From positions 31,167,399-31,231,398 of the forward strand of contig CM046311.1 of assembly GCA_025267735.1 (NCBI GenBank): a DNA stretch of 64,000 nucleotides, written 5' to 3'. The notes beneath the pieces are model-generated. The model worked only from the letters and a program-made list of their open reading frames with translations. It was not told where the DNA came from and made no database searches. This DNA comes from Mactra quadrangularis (Eukaryota > Mollusca > Bivalvia > Venerida > Mactridae). A program made the translations under genes and the position numbers. Shown piece by piece: positions 27,841-42,400 of the stretch. Numbering within the stretch: the stretch's first letter is position 1; each line of letters opens with the position of its first letter.

Positions 27841-27846
27841 AATAAA
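27841..27846 (+). terminator. SNAPC5-like polyadenylation signal
   Basis: AATAAA 267 bases after the stop, followed by a T/GT-rich stretch. A repeated AAAGGGAGATAATTTGGTGA occurs twice in the 3' UTR (27590-27645). Confidence 0.6.
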
Positions 27847-28786
27847 ATGGTAGTTATTCTTTTTAATTAAAAAAAGACTTATTAACTATGCTTCATGGTT
27901 TGTGATTTGGACTATAATTAAGATTAATTTTCATAGTCAGTTTTGGACATTTTCATTTTGTTACATGTGCATTGTAAATTGTCATGCTTACTATCATGAA
28001 ATAAAGAATTTCTTTTTTGAATTATTGATTTTGTTTCAGTACTTGGCAATCTGATTAAAATACTTAATCTATGAGGTGCTTTGAAATCCTTGATCGATGT
28101 AATACTCAACTCATCCTGGCCCCAACTGCATGTGCAGGCTTGGCCAAGTGGTCAAGATGTTGGACTGGTTAACATTTGAAAGCTAACTAGCTAGCTCTTT
28201 GTAGTCAACCCTTCAAATAAACCTGTATGAGAGACTAATTGCTGTCCCCTTCACAAAACAACACATTACTTGAATAATGACTTTTATTAGAGGAAAAAAA
28301 CACAAAAGTGGACATATATAGTAAAATAATTAAAAACATAAAAAAACAAAAATATCACTCAAATGCTTATTGTTCTTTAAGACAAAAATATACATTTACA
28401 AATTATGTAAAACAATTAAAAACATATCACAAATCATTTACCGTTACCGACAACTGAGCAGTGAAAATTCTGTTTATTCAAATTGTTCACGGACAGATCT
28501 GAGATGAGGCTTGCTGGGGTTAACCATTCTCGTACCCAGGTTATCAAGATTACCTCTAGGTACAAGAATGGGGGTAAGCTTGCACATGATTGGAATAACA
28601 GAACTAAATAATTAGATATTGACAACCATAGAAACTTTATATTATACTAACACATTTAGGTACTTCCTTCATACAGTAAACTACAAATTTAGGTGTCAGA
28701 AATGAACATGTCATCAATACATCATTAACAATTCTAATATTGTTGATCATAATCTACCACTAAAACATCGATTAATTCTACTCAAC

Positions 28787-28905
28787 TGTCAGTTGCAAAT
28801 ACATTAACCTTGCTCATTAAAATACTCCTTTCAGTATTTTTGTACCGATTATCAAAAATCAATTATTTAAATCAGTAGGGTTAATTTATGCACCACTGAC
28901 AGTTG
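28787..28905. mobile_element. Small inverted-repeat element (CAACTGTCAGTTG family)
   Basis: CAACTGTCAGTTGCAAATAC left, GGGTTAATTTATGCACCACT then GACAGTTG right, with AAATACTC/AAATCAG inner arms. Same family as 33392-33577. Confidence 0.7.
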
Positions 28906-29349
28906 AAAAAAAATTACCAATACTTCTGCTCCACAACGAAATTCATCAAGCATCATAATGGTGCTAACAAAAAGATGCAGTGAAATCCAACAGTTTTACA
29001 TAATAAAGAGTCCTTCATGGAATAAAATATGCATGTATTACATAATAGTATAGGTTTTTCAATTCAGCAGTTTTCTTAAACTTACCTCTTCATTCAGCAG
29101 TAAGGTATACATGTATTGGTACACATTAGAATAAAAAATCCTGGATCCACCCCTGATAATGCAAAATAAACAGAACAGCAAAAGAACATTTAATTCTGAA
29201 ATAATGCTACGTAGGCAATAACATGTAGACTTTTATATAAAATAACAAATTCTGTATCACAGTCTAAACAAAGTAATAAAATAAATTACATAACACAGAC
29301 TTAATATCAACAGTCAGTTTGTCAACACAATGAACCAGTTTCCAAAGCA

Positions 29350-29475
29350 TATCTCTAACTAGCCCTTCTCCCCTTGGTACCCTCAAGTTGATATCACATA
29401 CTTATTCCTTTTGTTGTAAAAGGGGTACCGGAGACATAGCACTAGGTAGTGATTTCCTTACAGAACAGGCTCAAT
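29350..29475. mobile_element. Inverted-repeat element (GGTACC family), copy 1
   Basis: CTAGCCCTTCTCCCCTTGGTACC and GGGGTACCGGAGACATAGCACTAG face each other around AAGTTGATATCACATACTTA. Related copies at 58367-58510 and 59389-59530. Confidence 0.6.
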
Positions 29476-30438
29476 ATTCCCCTACAGTAGTTATTTTAGG
29501 GTCACTCTATATTGATGACCACTACAGTAAAAGTAGGATTCTATATTGAATGTATATACAATAGAAATCACTAACCTAGTACAAGATAATGAACAATATT
29601 CATCAAGATCATGATTTTACCAATTTTGGTTTTATCAAATATAATTACGAGTACATTGTAGTTCAATTAATAATTCTAAATTTCACGAAGTTCTAGAAAG
29701 CATTCTTTTTCACAGGTGAGGTACTTGACTTCTCCAGCAATTATAGATTCTATTTTTTTTATTGGTGAATACAAAATTAACAAAGTCCTGACTAATCAAA
29801 CTTGTGATTTACTTTGAGTACAAGAATGTTTAAGGTGACAAAAACAACTCTTATAAGTTCTTATTAAGTCAAGTAATTAAAAAATAATTAAAAGACAGTA
29901 TCAAAGTCAACTAGCACAGTGGCCCTTAAACATCAAAGACACTTTATGTGATAGTGATGATCAGGGCCTATAATTAATGAATGCCCATGGCGACCAATGA
30001 TGACAACCATGGGTGATCAAAGACCAAGCAATATTAAACCCATTGTAGTAACAATTATATGTATATGTAGTCACATAACAAAACATATTTTCATATATGT
30101 ATTTAAACAATTTAATCTCTTATCCCAGATTCTTTATCTATTTACATGATTTCAAATCTTAAATATTTTGAAATGTCACTAAAGATCCACATTTCTTTGT
30201 AATACAAAAATAGCTTATACAAAATTAAACTACATCATTTTCACATAATTTCATTTTCACATAGTTCACATAAAATACCAAATTCAGGCCTCTTAGCAGG
30301 TTTTCATGAAAAATAAAGATTATTATAAAAGATTTAAAGGTTTTGCCAGGCCAAAACTTGTCACAAATATTTCATATATCACAGTTTGAAACACATTGTC
30401 CATCAGTACAAAGTTTACAGTATAAAGTATGGTGTATT

Positions 30439-33400
30439 CTATGCTTCTACGGCTACTTGTTGGTTACCTGCAGGTTTCAAGTCAGGGCTTGGTGTCCTAG
30501 CTACCGGTGGTTTGGTACAAGCTTGTAATCTTTCTAATGCTTTCTCGCATGGTCCCATTATATCCTGGTAAACAAAAGATAATTTATTACACAAATAAAT
30601 ATAAGCTTTAATCACAGGAGCTTGACATTCTGTATCATAGTTTGAAAATTTCCCTCCTTATAATAAAAACTAACTTTTATACATATTATTATTATGAGTG
30701 AATTTTTCTAACTGCTATACAGAATGTCACGCTCCTGTGCTTTATTATATGAATTAAAAGATAATTGAAGAATAATTGACAAGTATAAAAATATATAATG
30801 AAAAAATTTCAACCTGTTTTCTTTTTTAAAACACATACAATAAATATTATTTTCATTATTTGTTATTGAATATGAATAACTTTTTTGTTACATTTTTTAT
30901 TATTTTGCTTTCATCAAATTTGTCAGCTTCAAATGATTTTTACATTTTCTTATCAATGAGATACATTTTATGAAGCAAGTTTTTTCTTTATGTAGCCTGA
31001 GCAATACTACAAGTAATACGACATAGGGTTGCACTATTAATAAAACCAACTGGACATAGCTATAATATATCATTACTATTTTCAGTTAACTTCAAGTTGA
31101 CCATGGTTAAAGCATCACAGACTATTTAGTCAGTTACTTGTTCAATTAAGCAGATGTCTTGATTCACATTTTTATCAGGATAAGCTCTATAGATAAATAA
31201 AAAAAAAGCAAGCAAGCTTTCTTAGTCAGATATCACTATGAGTAATATTTTTTAAGGTTTTAGTTCGGTGTTATACTATCACTATTTAGAGCACAGTATG
31301 ATGTAATCACAGTAAAAAAAACAGTAAAATAACTCCAACAACACACAGCTAATGTTTTACTGAGTTAATATATAGCCACACAAGAAAAAGCCACACAGAA
31401 AATACTGATAATGTTGATAAAGCATAAAAAGATGGAGTGTAGGAATGGCAAGAGTAAAACAAGAATGTGAGTGAAGTACAGTTCAATATTAAAACTGAGA
31501 TATTATAGAAAAAATAAAATATACTATTTGTGTTAGAATGAAATACAAAAAGTTAAGTTTGAAAACAAAACAGTGAAAGCAAAAGGTGGTTAATGAACTA
31601 GGATATTTCAAAGATTTAAAATTATTTTTAAATGAGGCCAAATGTTGAAATAAATGACTAAATGAGGTCAAAGGTTGAAATTAGGCAAAATGGGGTCAAA
31701 GGTTAATATGAAATAAAATAAGGTCAAAGGTTAAAATGAAATAAGGTCATGGGCTAAATAAAATGAAATGAAGTCATGGATTAAAATGAAGTAAAATATG
31801 AAAGAAACCAAATGAAATGAAAGTCAATAAACTCAAAACAAGGACAAAAAGGATTAATCAAAGAAAATAACTAAGACAAATAACTTAAATAATAGTTAAA
31901 AAAGTGCAAAATATTAAGCAAAGGTGAAGATTAGATATTAGGGTTAAAGGTCAAAAGGTCACAGATTCTGTTATAGTACAAACATCTACAGATCTTACCA
32001 CATTCTCTTTAAATCGTTTGAATATTTCAGAGAGTAAATTAGGTCCAATATTTAAATGAACCATTTCTGCTCTTACATCATCTGTGTGGTTACATAGATA
32101 AAATAACATTAAAGGTCAAGGTCAAATAAAATAGAAACATTAAAGGTCAAGGTTAAATGTTGCATTGAAGAGATTTACTATTAAACATGATTTTTTCATC
32201 CAACAAAACAATGGGATCATCACAGACTGCTCCAAATTAGCCTATTTTTTGGGTCATGATCCAAACCATCTTTATAAATAATCAAAAAATTCAACTTTTA
32301 AAGAAGCAAAGTTTCACAAAGATTTTGCTGAATTCACTGCATTTACCCTATTTTGACCAGTAAAAAAACACACTCATGTATAACATGCACTAAAAAAATT
32401 AGCAAAATCAGACGAAACAACTTTTGGTCAATTTTTACAGAAAATGTTTAAGTTAAATAACAATTTCAGATGTACGTCATAAAGAATGGAATTGAAAAGG
32501 GACCTTATAATAACATTGATTAAAACCAAGAGAGAAATTTTAATCAAAGGGAAGTAATTCAAATATTTGGAGCAGACTGATAGATGATTCCATGTTTTTT
32601 ATACATACAGCTGAAATAAAAGCACAGCAAACAGTATGTTTACACACCACTTTGGCTCTTTTATATAAAACTAGCCAAAACCCCAAAACACAGTATATGC
32701 AATATATAAAGTCCATAATCCCAAACAATAATAGTTAGACCCTTGTCTGAACAGTAACCATTTTTAACAATAGCTGATCCCATTGATCTATTTTACTGGA
32801 TAAGATTAATGTAGTTAGTGGATAAAGATTTACATAAATGAAAAGCAACCACTTTAATCAGTGATTTTATACTGGAATTCATTGGCAATGACAGAAAAAA
32901 GCATTTTGAGCCCTTTGATTGCCCAAGTGTACATTCATCAAATAAAATGACTGACCATGTTATTTGAAACCAAAATGTCAACCCAGTAACATAAATCAAT
33001 GGACAGCCTGCTCTTCAAACAATAGTTGGTCCCTAATCCAGACAATAACCAGTCCCTAGTCCAAACAAGAACCAGTCCCTAGTCACAATAGTAACCAGCC
33101 TCCTGATTCAAACAGTAACCAGTCTATATTTTGTTTGAATACCTCACCTGATTAGTTCTAAATTTTTTCTCAACTTCAAGTATTTGAGGTCTTATATTAA
33201 AACTGGATAAATCTGTACAAATTTCAGCTAATAAAAAATAGAAAGAGTAGAAGTAAGAAAAATACAGAAAAAGAAATGAGAACATGGGCATAAGAGAAAA
33301 ATACAGAAAACAAAAGATTATAAAGAAAGAAAGACAGGCTTGAGGATAGATGACAAAAAACATTTAACATGGTATATGTAAGTTTCATTCAACTGGCAGT

Positions 33401-36400
33401 TGTACATACATTAACCCCACTGATTTAAATACTCGTTATTTGCTAAAAATCCCTGTACATAAACACTACAGTACTTCCATACTTAGTGTTGATAAATATA
33501 TACTGTATTCATGGGTTATCAAGTAAATATTGAGTATTTAAATCAGCAAGATTAATGCATGCACCAAAGACAGTTGAATTATATATACCAGTAGTCGGTC
33601 TAGTGTATAAATGTATGGCACATTCATAGAAATCAATCAAAGAATAGGAAAATACACACTAAAAATTAGACAACAAGTAAATCTGTGAGCTAATGCTCAC
33701 TAGTGATACCCCCGCCAAAATCTAAAATATGCGACAAACAGGAAGTAGATGAGCAAGGAGCATGAAATCGCTTTACACCACATGGGACTATGGGATGAAG
33801 CAATATGCAAAGTATTAGGCTGCTGCATGATATAGTTGCTGAGAAAACTGCGACGGAAATTTTGTAACGGACGGACGGACAAGGGTAAAACAGTATACCC
33901 CCCTCTTCTTCGAAGCGGGGGTATAATTATTGATTGTAAACAAAGGAAAAATATTCAGTATTAAGAAGTGTGAAGATGAAAACCAAACATCATGTACTCT
34001 CATAAGGTTTTCAGTTGACTCTCCTACGCATGCAGTTGACATGCAGCTTTTTTTTAAACACATGCAGATGCTCATGATTATATACATTTAAATATGCCCA
34101 CTATCAAACAGCCTTTCTAAGTTCAGTGATTTCATTTTACTGTGTTAATTAAAATTCATAGACTATAAACAAAACATTAAACATCCCCTAGACAATCATA
34201 GATTTAATTACTACAACACCTGTCAAACATTTTGTTTGGGCATGTGACACAAAGTTAGTTCTAAAATGGCATCTAACAATATCCAAGGTTATTCGTAGTG
34301 AATGGCTGAGGAGTTCAGCCCTTTATTTATGGACTCTACCATACCCCAGTGACTTACCGTAATCAGCAAGTTCCATCAGTAAAGTAACTATACTCTCTAC
34401 AACTTCAGCATTATCTTTGTGTAGTTCATAAGTAGACATAATTATAGGTACACCAGCTATGTGGGTCTTGTTTGGTCCTTCATTAGCTAGTACTCTGTAT
34501 GCCGATTCCTCTGTTAACAATAAAAACAGGAATATTTTTTTAATTTTTTATCATTTATTCATTTGGGGGTTCAACCTTCTTACATACCTGAACATGCCTT
34601 ATGTTTATATATTCCATTTACATAAATGTTGATACATTAACTTATTCGTAAAATTTTACTTTTTAAGCCTCGGCCATGTCGTAGTGGTTAGCATGTCTGA
34701 TTTTGAATCCAGAGATCATGCTGCCAGGTTGCAGTAGGTCAAACCCTATACATGAGTTGTTGGCCTCATGATAGGGTAAGTTAGTACTGGTGATAGAAAG
34801 TGTCCAGGAAACCTATAGTAGGAAGAGCTGGCCAAATACCACGTTAAACCCAATTAAAAAAATATTTCGATTTTGAAACAAATATTTCAAAATTACACTG
34901 ACCACTCTCAACGCCATGTCAACACAATTTTAGGTTATTTTCGGTGAACAGCACACCTACCATAACCTAACTTTCCTGGACCTTTACCTACAACCAGTAC
35001 AAACATACTCTTTTATAAGACTGGCAATTTCTCCAAGTACCATATGATGCGCAACGTGAGAAAAGGGCCCTTATGGTCAAATTTTTGGAAAATGAGATTT
35101 TTACAGAAAGTGAAAGAGTAGGCTTCGTTGTTTCCAAAAATGTATAATTTATTAAAATATCTAAATCAATGACATTGCTATGGCGATTTGAAATTCGATA
35201 CTCGGTCCAAGAAAAAAGCGACGTCACGTTTAACGTCGCGTTTTTGTTGGACATTTGGTAACTGAATACCATAGTAAATTAACTGCAAAAATCATTTAGA
35301 ATTAGTTTTATCAAGAAGGGTTTTTTAAGAAAAGTCAACATTCCTTACATTTATAATAAACACAATCTCGAATTTAAAATGAATTTCAGTTTACAATAGG
35401 CGTAAAGAAAGTCTTCATGTATGAGTCCAAATAACTAATCTATACTGACAGTTTACTAATAACCATATATTTGTGGTCCCAACAAATAACTTCAATCTCA
35501 TTAGCATTATTAAGTCTGATTGTGAAACAAAAATGCATTGATACAAACGGCGTTGTTTTATCTATGATACAACAAAAATATGTAAAGGTCTATTTTTATC
35601 GAGGTCCATCGACGCCAAATTTCCTTTGAAATTGTTGTTAGGGCGTTTAAATTTAGTAAACTGTTATTATTGGTAAGAGTTGTCACGAAATATGTATACT
35701 GCAGTGTATACTGATAATAAAGAGTACAACTAACATAATTTGACATTGAACTCATTTTCACATAAAATTATGTTATACATAAACATGAATGTGTATACAC
35801 CAATTTGTATAAGAACATATTTTAATCATCAAAAAAACAGGACCCAACAAAATGTATCATCCGTGAATATTTTTTGAAAAATATATGAATATGAGCCTCA
35901 AAATGTTAAAATGAAATTCAATATGTGAACTGCTTTTAATGACAACGATCAGTACAATACTCTCATATATTTACACCATATTTATATGTCAGCATTGTCG
36001 TAGCTTACACGGGCATTGAAATCATGCAATACATGTAACATAGTAACGCTAACTTTGATTTGTCCTTAATATTTTCACCATCTTAAATTTGCAGGTATTC
36101 ATAATGGCGGATTTGTACAACTACAGTCTGAATATTATAATTGACATTTTAAGAATGAGATAAATAAACTATTTTACTTTCTTCCACAAGAGGTTGATAT
36201 AAATAGAAGTTTATTTCACATTAATACACACGTAAAATTTAACATAATTTTCAAGCAAAATGGTGCTTACTATTCCTTAATATTCTTCCTTACAGTCACA
36301 TCAGAATTAAAAAGACTGATAATGTGGTAATTAATCCGTATGACAAAAATGAATACGATGTTAACTAATAACTTTCAATGTCAATTATGAGATGTTTAAC

Positions 36401-39400
36401 ATATTTTAAGTCCAAATCCAGGTGAAAGATGGATAAAAAGATTTAGTTCAACATAAATGGGAAATTAAAGTAATACGGAACTAGCTAACCTTTACTTTGA
36501 AAGATGCATGAATGCCGACATAACAACGCTTTTGGAAGGCAATATTATCAAAGAAATCAGGAGTATTGAAGTTCGGAGGTGATAGTCGGTAATCCTTTGA
36601 TATTTTTATTGGCCCAAGGAATGCATGAACAGTTATAGTTGTGGTACAGTTGACGAAACTGAGCATAGATAAATCCGGCCCTGAATCCAGGAAGTTTCAT
36701 GTTATTTCAAGTTACACTGAAGTTTGACAAAAGTTCTTGGTATCGACAATGACCTGTGTATAAGTTGCATGCTCTATCATTTACGAGGGTTAATGTCATT
36801 TTATGACAAAATCAGATTGCATGATAACGCTTTGATAACGCTAATTAATGTGTCAAACAGAAAACAACAGGAATTTTGCTTCTAAGGCCTACACTCATGT
36901 GTGGATCTGGTTTAAACGCAAGGTAAGATAAAACATCACTGTAGTACAAAATGTACACACACATTACACTTAATATAATGATATTGCAACCATTTTGTTT
37001 TCAACAAACTTAAGTAATTGTTCTTAATGAAATAAAAAAGTATTTACAGTTTCGTATGACGAAAATGATGTGTACTGACGAAAATGATGTGTACTAACGA
37101 ACTTGCAGTTAGTTATAATTGTATTTAAGAAAGAACGATCTTTATCTTAAACCAAATTTGATTTTATTACCATGATGTATAGGTAGATGGAAACATTATG
37201 TTTCGAATACTTTTATTTCATACTGCGATACGCCCTTAGAAAACTTATGCAGACAGTCTTATAAGCAACGGGCTCACATTGACTCACAAGTGTTATCTTG
37301 CTCGACAATTGTGATGGATTTCTAAGATCTAACGGATAGATGTGGTAATTAGACAGAGCTACAATTTGCTAGCAATAGATATATATTTTTTCGATCAGTG
37401 ATGTCAATCAAGCTTTATTTAGAGCTAGTTAAATTATGAAAAAAAAAGATGAATGCCGATATCTAGCCAGACCAAATTTAGCCTACTCCTCACATTCCAA
37501 TTTCCGGACATTCTTTGTACATTTTCAGTGATATCTATTTGTTTTAACTTGTATTAAACTGAAATTTTGACATCATATATTTCGGTCCCCGCTCAGTACA
37601 TTTATATACCAAGAAAAAGTAAAACATTTTTTACTTCAAAATTGGGTCTAAATCTCGTGAGGAAATCGTCCGTAAAATACGGACAAGCGACATATAAACC
37701 AGACGTTTGAGTCGGCGGGAATTGGAATCAAATTCCTTCTTAAATAAACACAATACACTTAAATTATTATTTAGCAACTCGATGAAGTAACAATATATCG
37801 CATACTGCGCAAAATTTGAGTTAAAAACGACCATCACTTACTTCAAAATGTAACATTTTCTCCTCTAGTATATATGAAAATTGTGACAGCTGGGGCTGCT
37901 GTTCAAAGTAAGCCTACGGACTGGTAAACACAAGTTTCGTAATAAATTCCATATTTCAATTTAAATGACCATTTTAAATATTATAAACGACAGCAAAACA
38001 AGAGCAATATTATATATACATGTTTGCATTCGATGCACATGTGTCTAAGAAATAACAGATCTAAACTAAAAGTCTAAAAGACCCAATGACATTTCAGTTC
38101 AGAAAGTGACGACATTATTCTAATTTTGCATTACCTATTCACAAAATTTCCAGATCAAGCTAAGATTTTAAGATGAACTGAATCAAAATTCAGAATAAAA
38201 AGTACAAGTCCGCATTTAACATTATAGCGTGTGCTGTATTCAGGGGTGTGCATGTATACCCGTAGTTACGAGTAAACAATTTGATGGCGACGCGTGTAGA
38301 GGCTGTATCCATCATCAATTTAAATCAATGGTAGCGAAATTATGCGTGTAATTCTCCCTAAAATTCTAATTGTAGCTTATTTATTTAGCAATCCAATTTT
38401 AAAGCACACATAAAACAGACTATTCTAAATGCCAAGTTCCAAGTTAGCCTAGTTTTAAAAGTGTCAACACCACACGGGGGCTCGGCACGTTGACGAAAGT
38501 TGGATGAAAAAACAACTCATGACGGTCAACAATCCTTCCCTTTTACGCTATTTGTTATTGATTTCTTGAAACATTGATACTTAGACATTCATATTTTGCA
38601 GAACATATATTTATTCGCTTTAAATAATGCAATAGAGCCAGTTAAATCGTCAGTATAAACAATGCAATAGTCACTGACGTGACACATGTACGCTAAAATT
38701 GACCTCGATTACGTTTGTAACGTTTACCGCAAACGACATCAAAGAGCTTAAGGGCCCTTTTCTCGCGTTGCGCATCATATTACTGGAAGAACATTGACAT
38801 TATTGTAAAATTTTCATGGAAGGTTACAACTGCCCCAGATGGGACTCAAACATGTATCCCCTTCAGCAAACTAGTTTCAAAATTCTGGTGTGCTCCAACT
38901 GCGCTACAAGCCCACTTTTGTCAACCTATACTTCATGAAACTTCTAAGTACCCCCATTTCAGTATTGTAGGAAATTCTTATTTTTCAGCATTCATGTCTG
39001 ATAGATGATGGAAATGAGTTATTGATTATACTGAGCTTTGCTTTCATGCTACTTTATTGATGCAAAACCATTTTTGTCGAACATGCGTTGATATGGGAAG
39101 ATTTTCTAATTGTTTTGATTGAACATGAAATTAGCAATTAGAAGTCTTTTTCTGCAGGTGACGCACCATCTGGCAAAAGACCTATGACAATTCCTCAGTC
39201 TTGTAGCGACATTCAAGCTATTTCTTGATTGCTTGTCGTGCATATCAACACACTTATGATTTTCACTTAAACTGACCACATGGGATTTATGCACGATAAG
39301 CATGTGCGCATTTCTGCTTTTCAGCGCATATGCGACAAAACCAATTTTGCATCAATTAAGAAGCTTGAAAACCATGCAAGTAGACAACAGTATACATGTA

Positions 39401-42400
39401 GTCCTTTACACATTTCCATTAACGATCAGACGTAAATGTTGATAATAAAAACTTCCAACACCATTGAAATCGGGGTACTTAAAAGTTTCATTAAGTATAA
39501 ATTGTAAATATAGAAACAACTAAAGACTATAGAACTTACCATTACTCTCGACCAAACTAGCTAATGCTAGACAAGCATTTTTAACAACCTTAGCATTTTT
39601 ACCATGTGTATTAATAGTTGATATCAATAATCCTACACCATCTAACTCACAGATTAATTCTAAATTCTCCTCTGAAACAAAGTTAGCAAACAGATATAGA
39701 TAATGACTGAAGGTTCATTAACACTGTGTATCAAAGATGAACAAGAGCTCTGTTGGAGGGGGGGGGGGTAGTCCAAACCAGGATTATGTAGCAGATTAAA
39801 GGCCTGCAACAATGAAAATGACAGGAAGCTGTCTATTCAAAAGGCATTGACCATTTTGGATTTCAATAGGAAAAGATAGCACATGCTAAGGTTCTATATA
39901 GAAGAATTTTTTGGGGGGTAAAATGATGGTAAACATTGTCCCATTCAGAATTCACACAGGTAGGGGACAAATTTTAACCTTAAAGTTTTTTAAGATTTCA
40001 ACATTCACTAGCTTTTAGTTTTAAAAAAAGATATAAAAGAGGTGCCAAAATCAATTATGAAAAACAAGCACCTAGAGACCTAAGCCCTATACAATCAGTG
40101 GCAAAATAATTGTCACTGTAGGTTTAAACCTGATTCTAGGGTGCATCAACCTTGCACATTCCCCAACAGAATCAAATACCGGTATAACAATATAAAATCA
40201 AGACATAATAAGGGAATTTACTCTGAAAACAAAAGGGAGATAACTTACCATCAAGAGACAATCAAGGGAGGTAACTCTAATAAAAAAGGGACTAACTCTG
40301 ATAAAACAAGGGAGATAATTAACCACCAGGAGACATAACAAAGGGAAGTAAGTCTAATAAAACAATGGGACTTACTCTGATATTACAAATGGAGATAACT
40401 TACCATCAAGAGATAATGCTAATACTGAAGCACTACCAGCCTCTGCTACCTCAGATGAGTTTATATGTTCTCTTAAAACATTGCACACTTCTCTTATACC
40501 TTTTATATCTGAAGCAATTCTTACATTGTTACCTATAGAAAAAAGAAATCATTAAATATAAAAAATACAACAGATATTAGAACACACTTTAATAATTTTA
40601 ATACACTTCAGCACATAACAGTGCTTTTGGTCATAGAACTAATTATTTACATATATCATGATTCTCTAGGACACAAACAAAATCAACAAAATTTGTGCTC
40701 ACTTGAAGATTTTTGTAAAAAATCTGAAGTTTTTGGTGAATACCTTCAGTAATTGCAAAAATAAAATGTTGCAACAAAAAACTTAAGACAATTCAATGTA
40801 TAACCGGCCATAATTCAAGCAATGTTCACATAAGAACTACGCTACTTAGTATTTGACCTCCATTAGTAACACCTTAAACATCTGATAAATTTTTAAGATA
40901 AAAGGGCAATAATTCAGTCAAAATTCATGCCAAAGCTATACAACTTGGTGTTTGGCCTCCAGTGGTAACACTGTAAACATAAGTGCAGTTTCAAATGAAT
41001 TCCTCTAGTTGTAGCAAAGATGTAAAAAAAAATGTTGCACATAAAAACTTAACCCAGAGTTACAAAACTGATCCTGACAAGGATAAACCCATCTCTTCTC
41101 CAAAAAGTCAAGGTAAAAATAGTTAATTTATACACTGTACATACCATATACAGTTAGTCCCCACAATGCATTTAGACATACACTACAAAGTTTAGCATCT
41201 TTTGTATGATTTTTTAGAGCAGCTAAGATGTCTTGTACACCACCAAGATGACCTATCACTTCACCAGCATCACCTGTAGAGGGTTATATAAGATTATTAC
41301 ACTTGTAACAAAATAAAGACTAGACTGCAATTATTTCTTTTTTAGCTTGGGTCTAAAGGGTATTATTACGCATAATCAGCCCGCTGTATGACATTGGGCG
41401 CAAAAATGATGTCATGACTTTGTTTAAGATGGATTCAAATGATTTTTCTACTTGGTTGCTATGGTTACTCTCTATAAATGTGAAAATTCTTACATTTTTA
41501 ATCATTAGGTTGTTGAGTATTAGAGACAAATTATACAATTAGCCCAACTATATAAACTGAGTTATTTTCGCTAGCCGAATCAATTTACACCAGCACCAAG
41601 TTTTGGGCTAGTGGGTGATGATCACAGGATATTTTACACAAAACTGGTACAATAACTACAGTTCAAATTTTAAATACTATGGATATATTTTACTTACTAA
41701 GTGTACAATATTATCGGTATAAATGATTGTTATTTTAAAAGAGCAATTTTGTGTATTTTTTCATTTCATAAAGGGTTGACATGGCAACTGAAATAGAATA
41801 TATGTTTTACTTTTTATTGTCTTCTGTTTTAATTACCTAATATAACATCTTTTATAAAACAGACTTTGGTATGAATTCAAGATGGGATCAAATATGACCC
41901 TAAGTGAACCTAGTCCATTGATAGATACATTTAATCATAAAATAACTTACTATTAGCAGCTAAAGCCATCAATAATGAAGCAGCAGCTAGTTGAACATCT
42001 ACGTTTGTTTTATGATACTGAAATTATATATCATATTAAATTATTTCCATAATCGCAAACATATTTCTGACTGTGTTTAATGTCAATATATACGAGGGGT
42101 GACTCAAAATTACGAAGATTTTTGTTATGACTTAAAAACTAGAGAAAACAATGACAAACAAATTTGTCAGGACATGAATACACCTTTATTGTATACACAC
42201 AAAGTGAATTTCATCACTGTCTGACACCTGTGTCGGGCTCTATTCCTGGTCGACATAGGCTCTTCACATGTTTATAACAAACAACCTATGTAACTTATAA
42301 TCAATTTTGCAAAACATTGCATGTTATTGTAACTTTTCATTTTAGACTCATCATTAATGTGGAAACACATGAGTCTGCAATACTGCGGCACGGTTACAAA

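Larger units (their letters stand above)
27860..30438. other. Convergent intergenic region and 3' UTR of the STKLD1-like gene
   Basis: Minus-strand AATAAA words at 28288-28283 and ~28475 are candidate ends for the STKLD1-like transcript, giving a long 3' UTR. Repeats inside: a tRNA-like remnant GGCCAAGTGGTCAAGATGTT (28142-28161), a MITE at 28787-28905 and an inverted-repeat element at about 29350-29470. No other gene seen. Confidence 0.5.
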
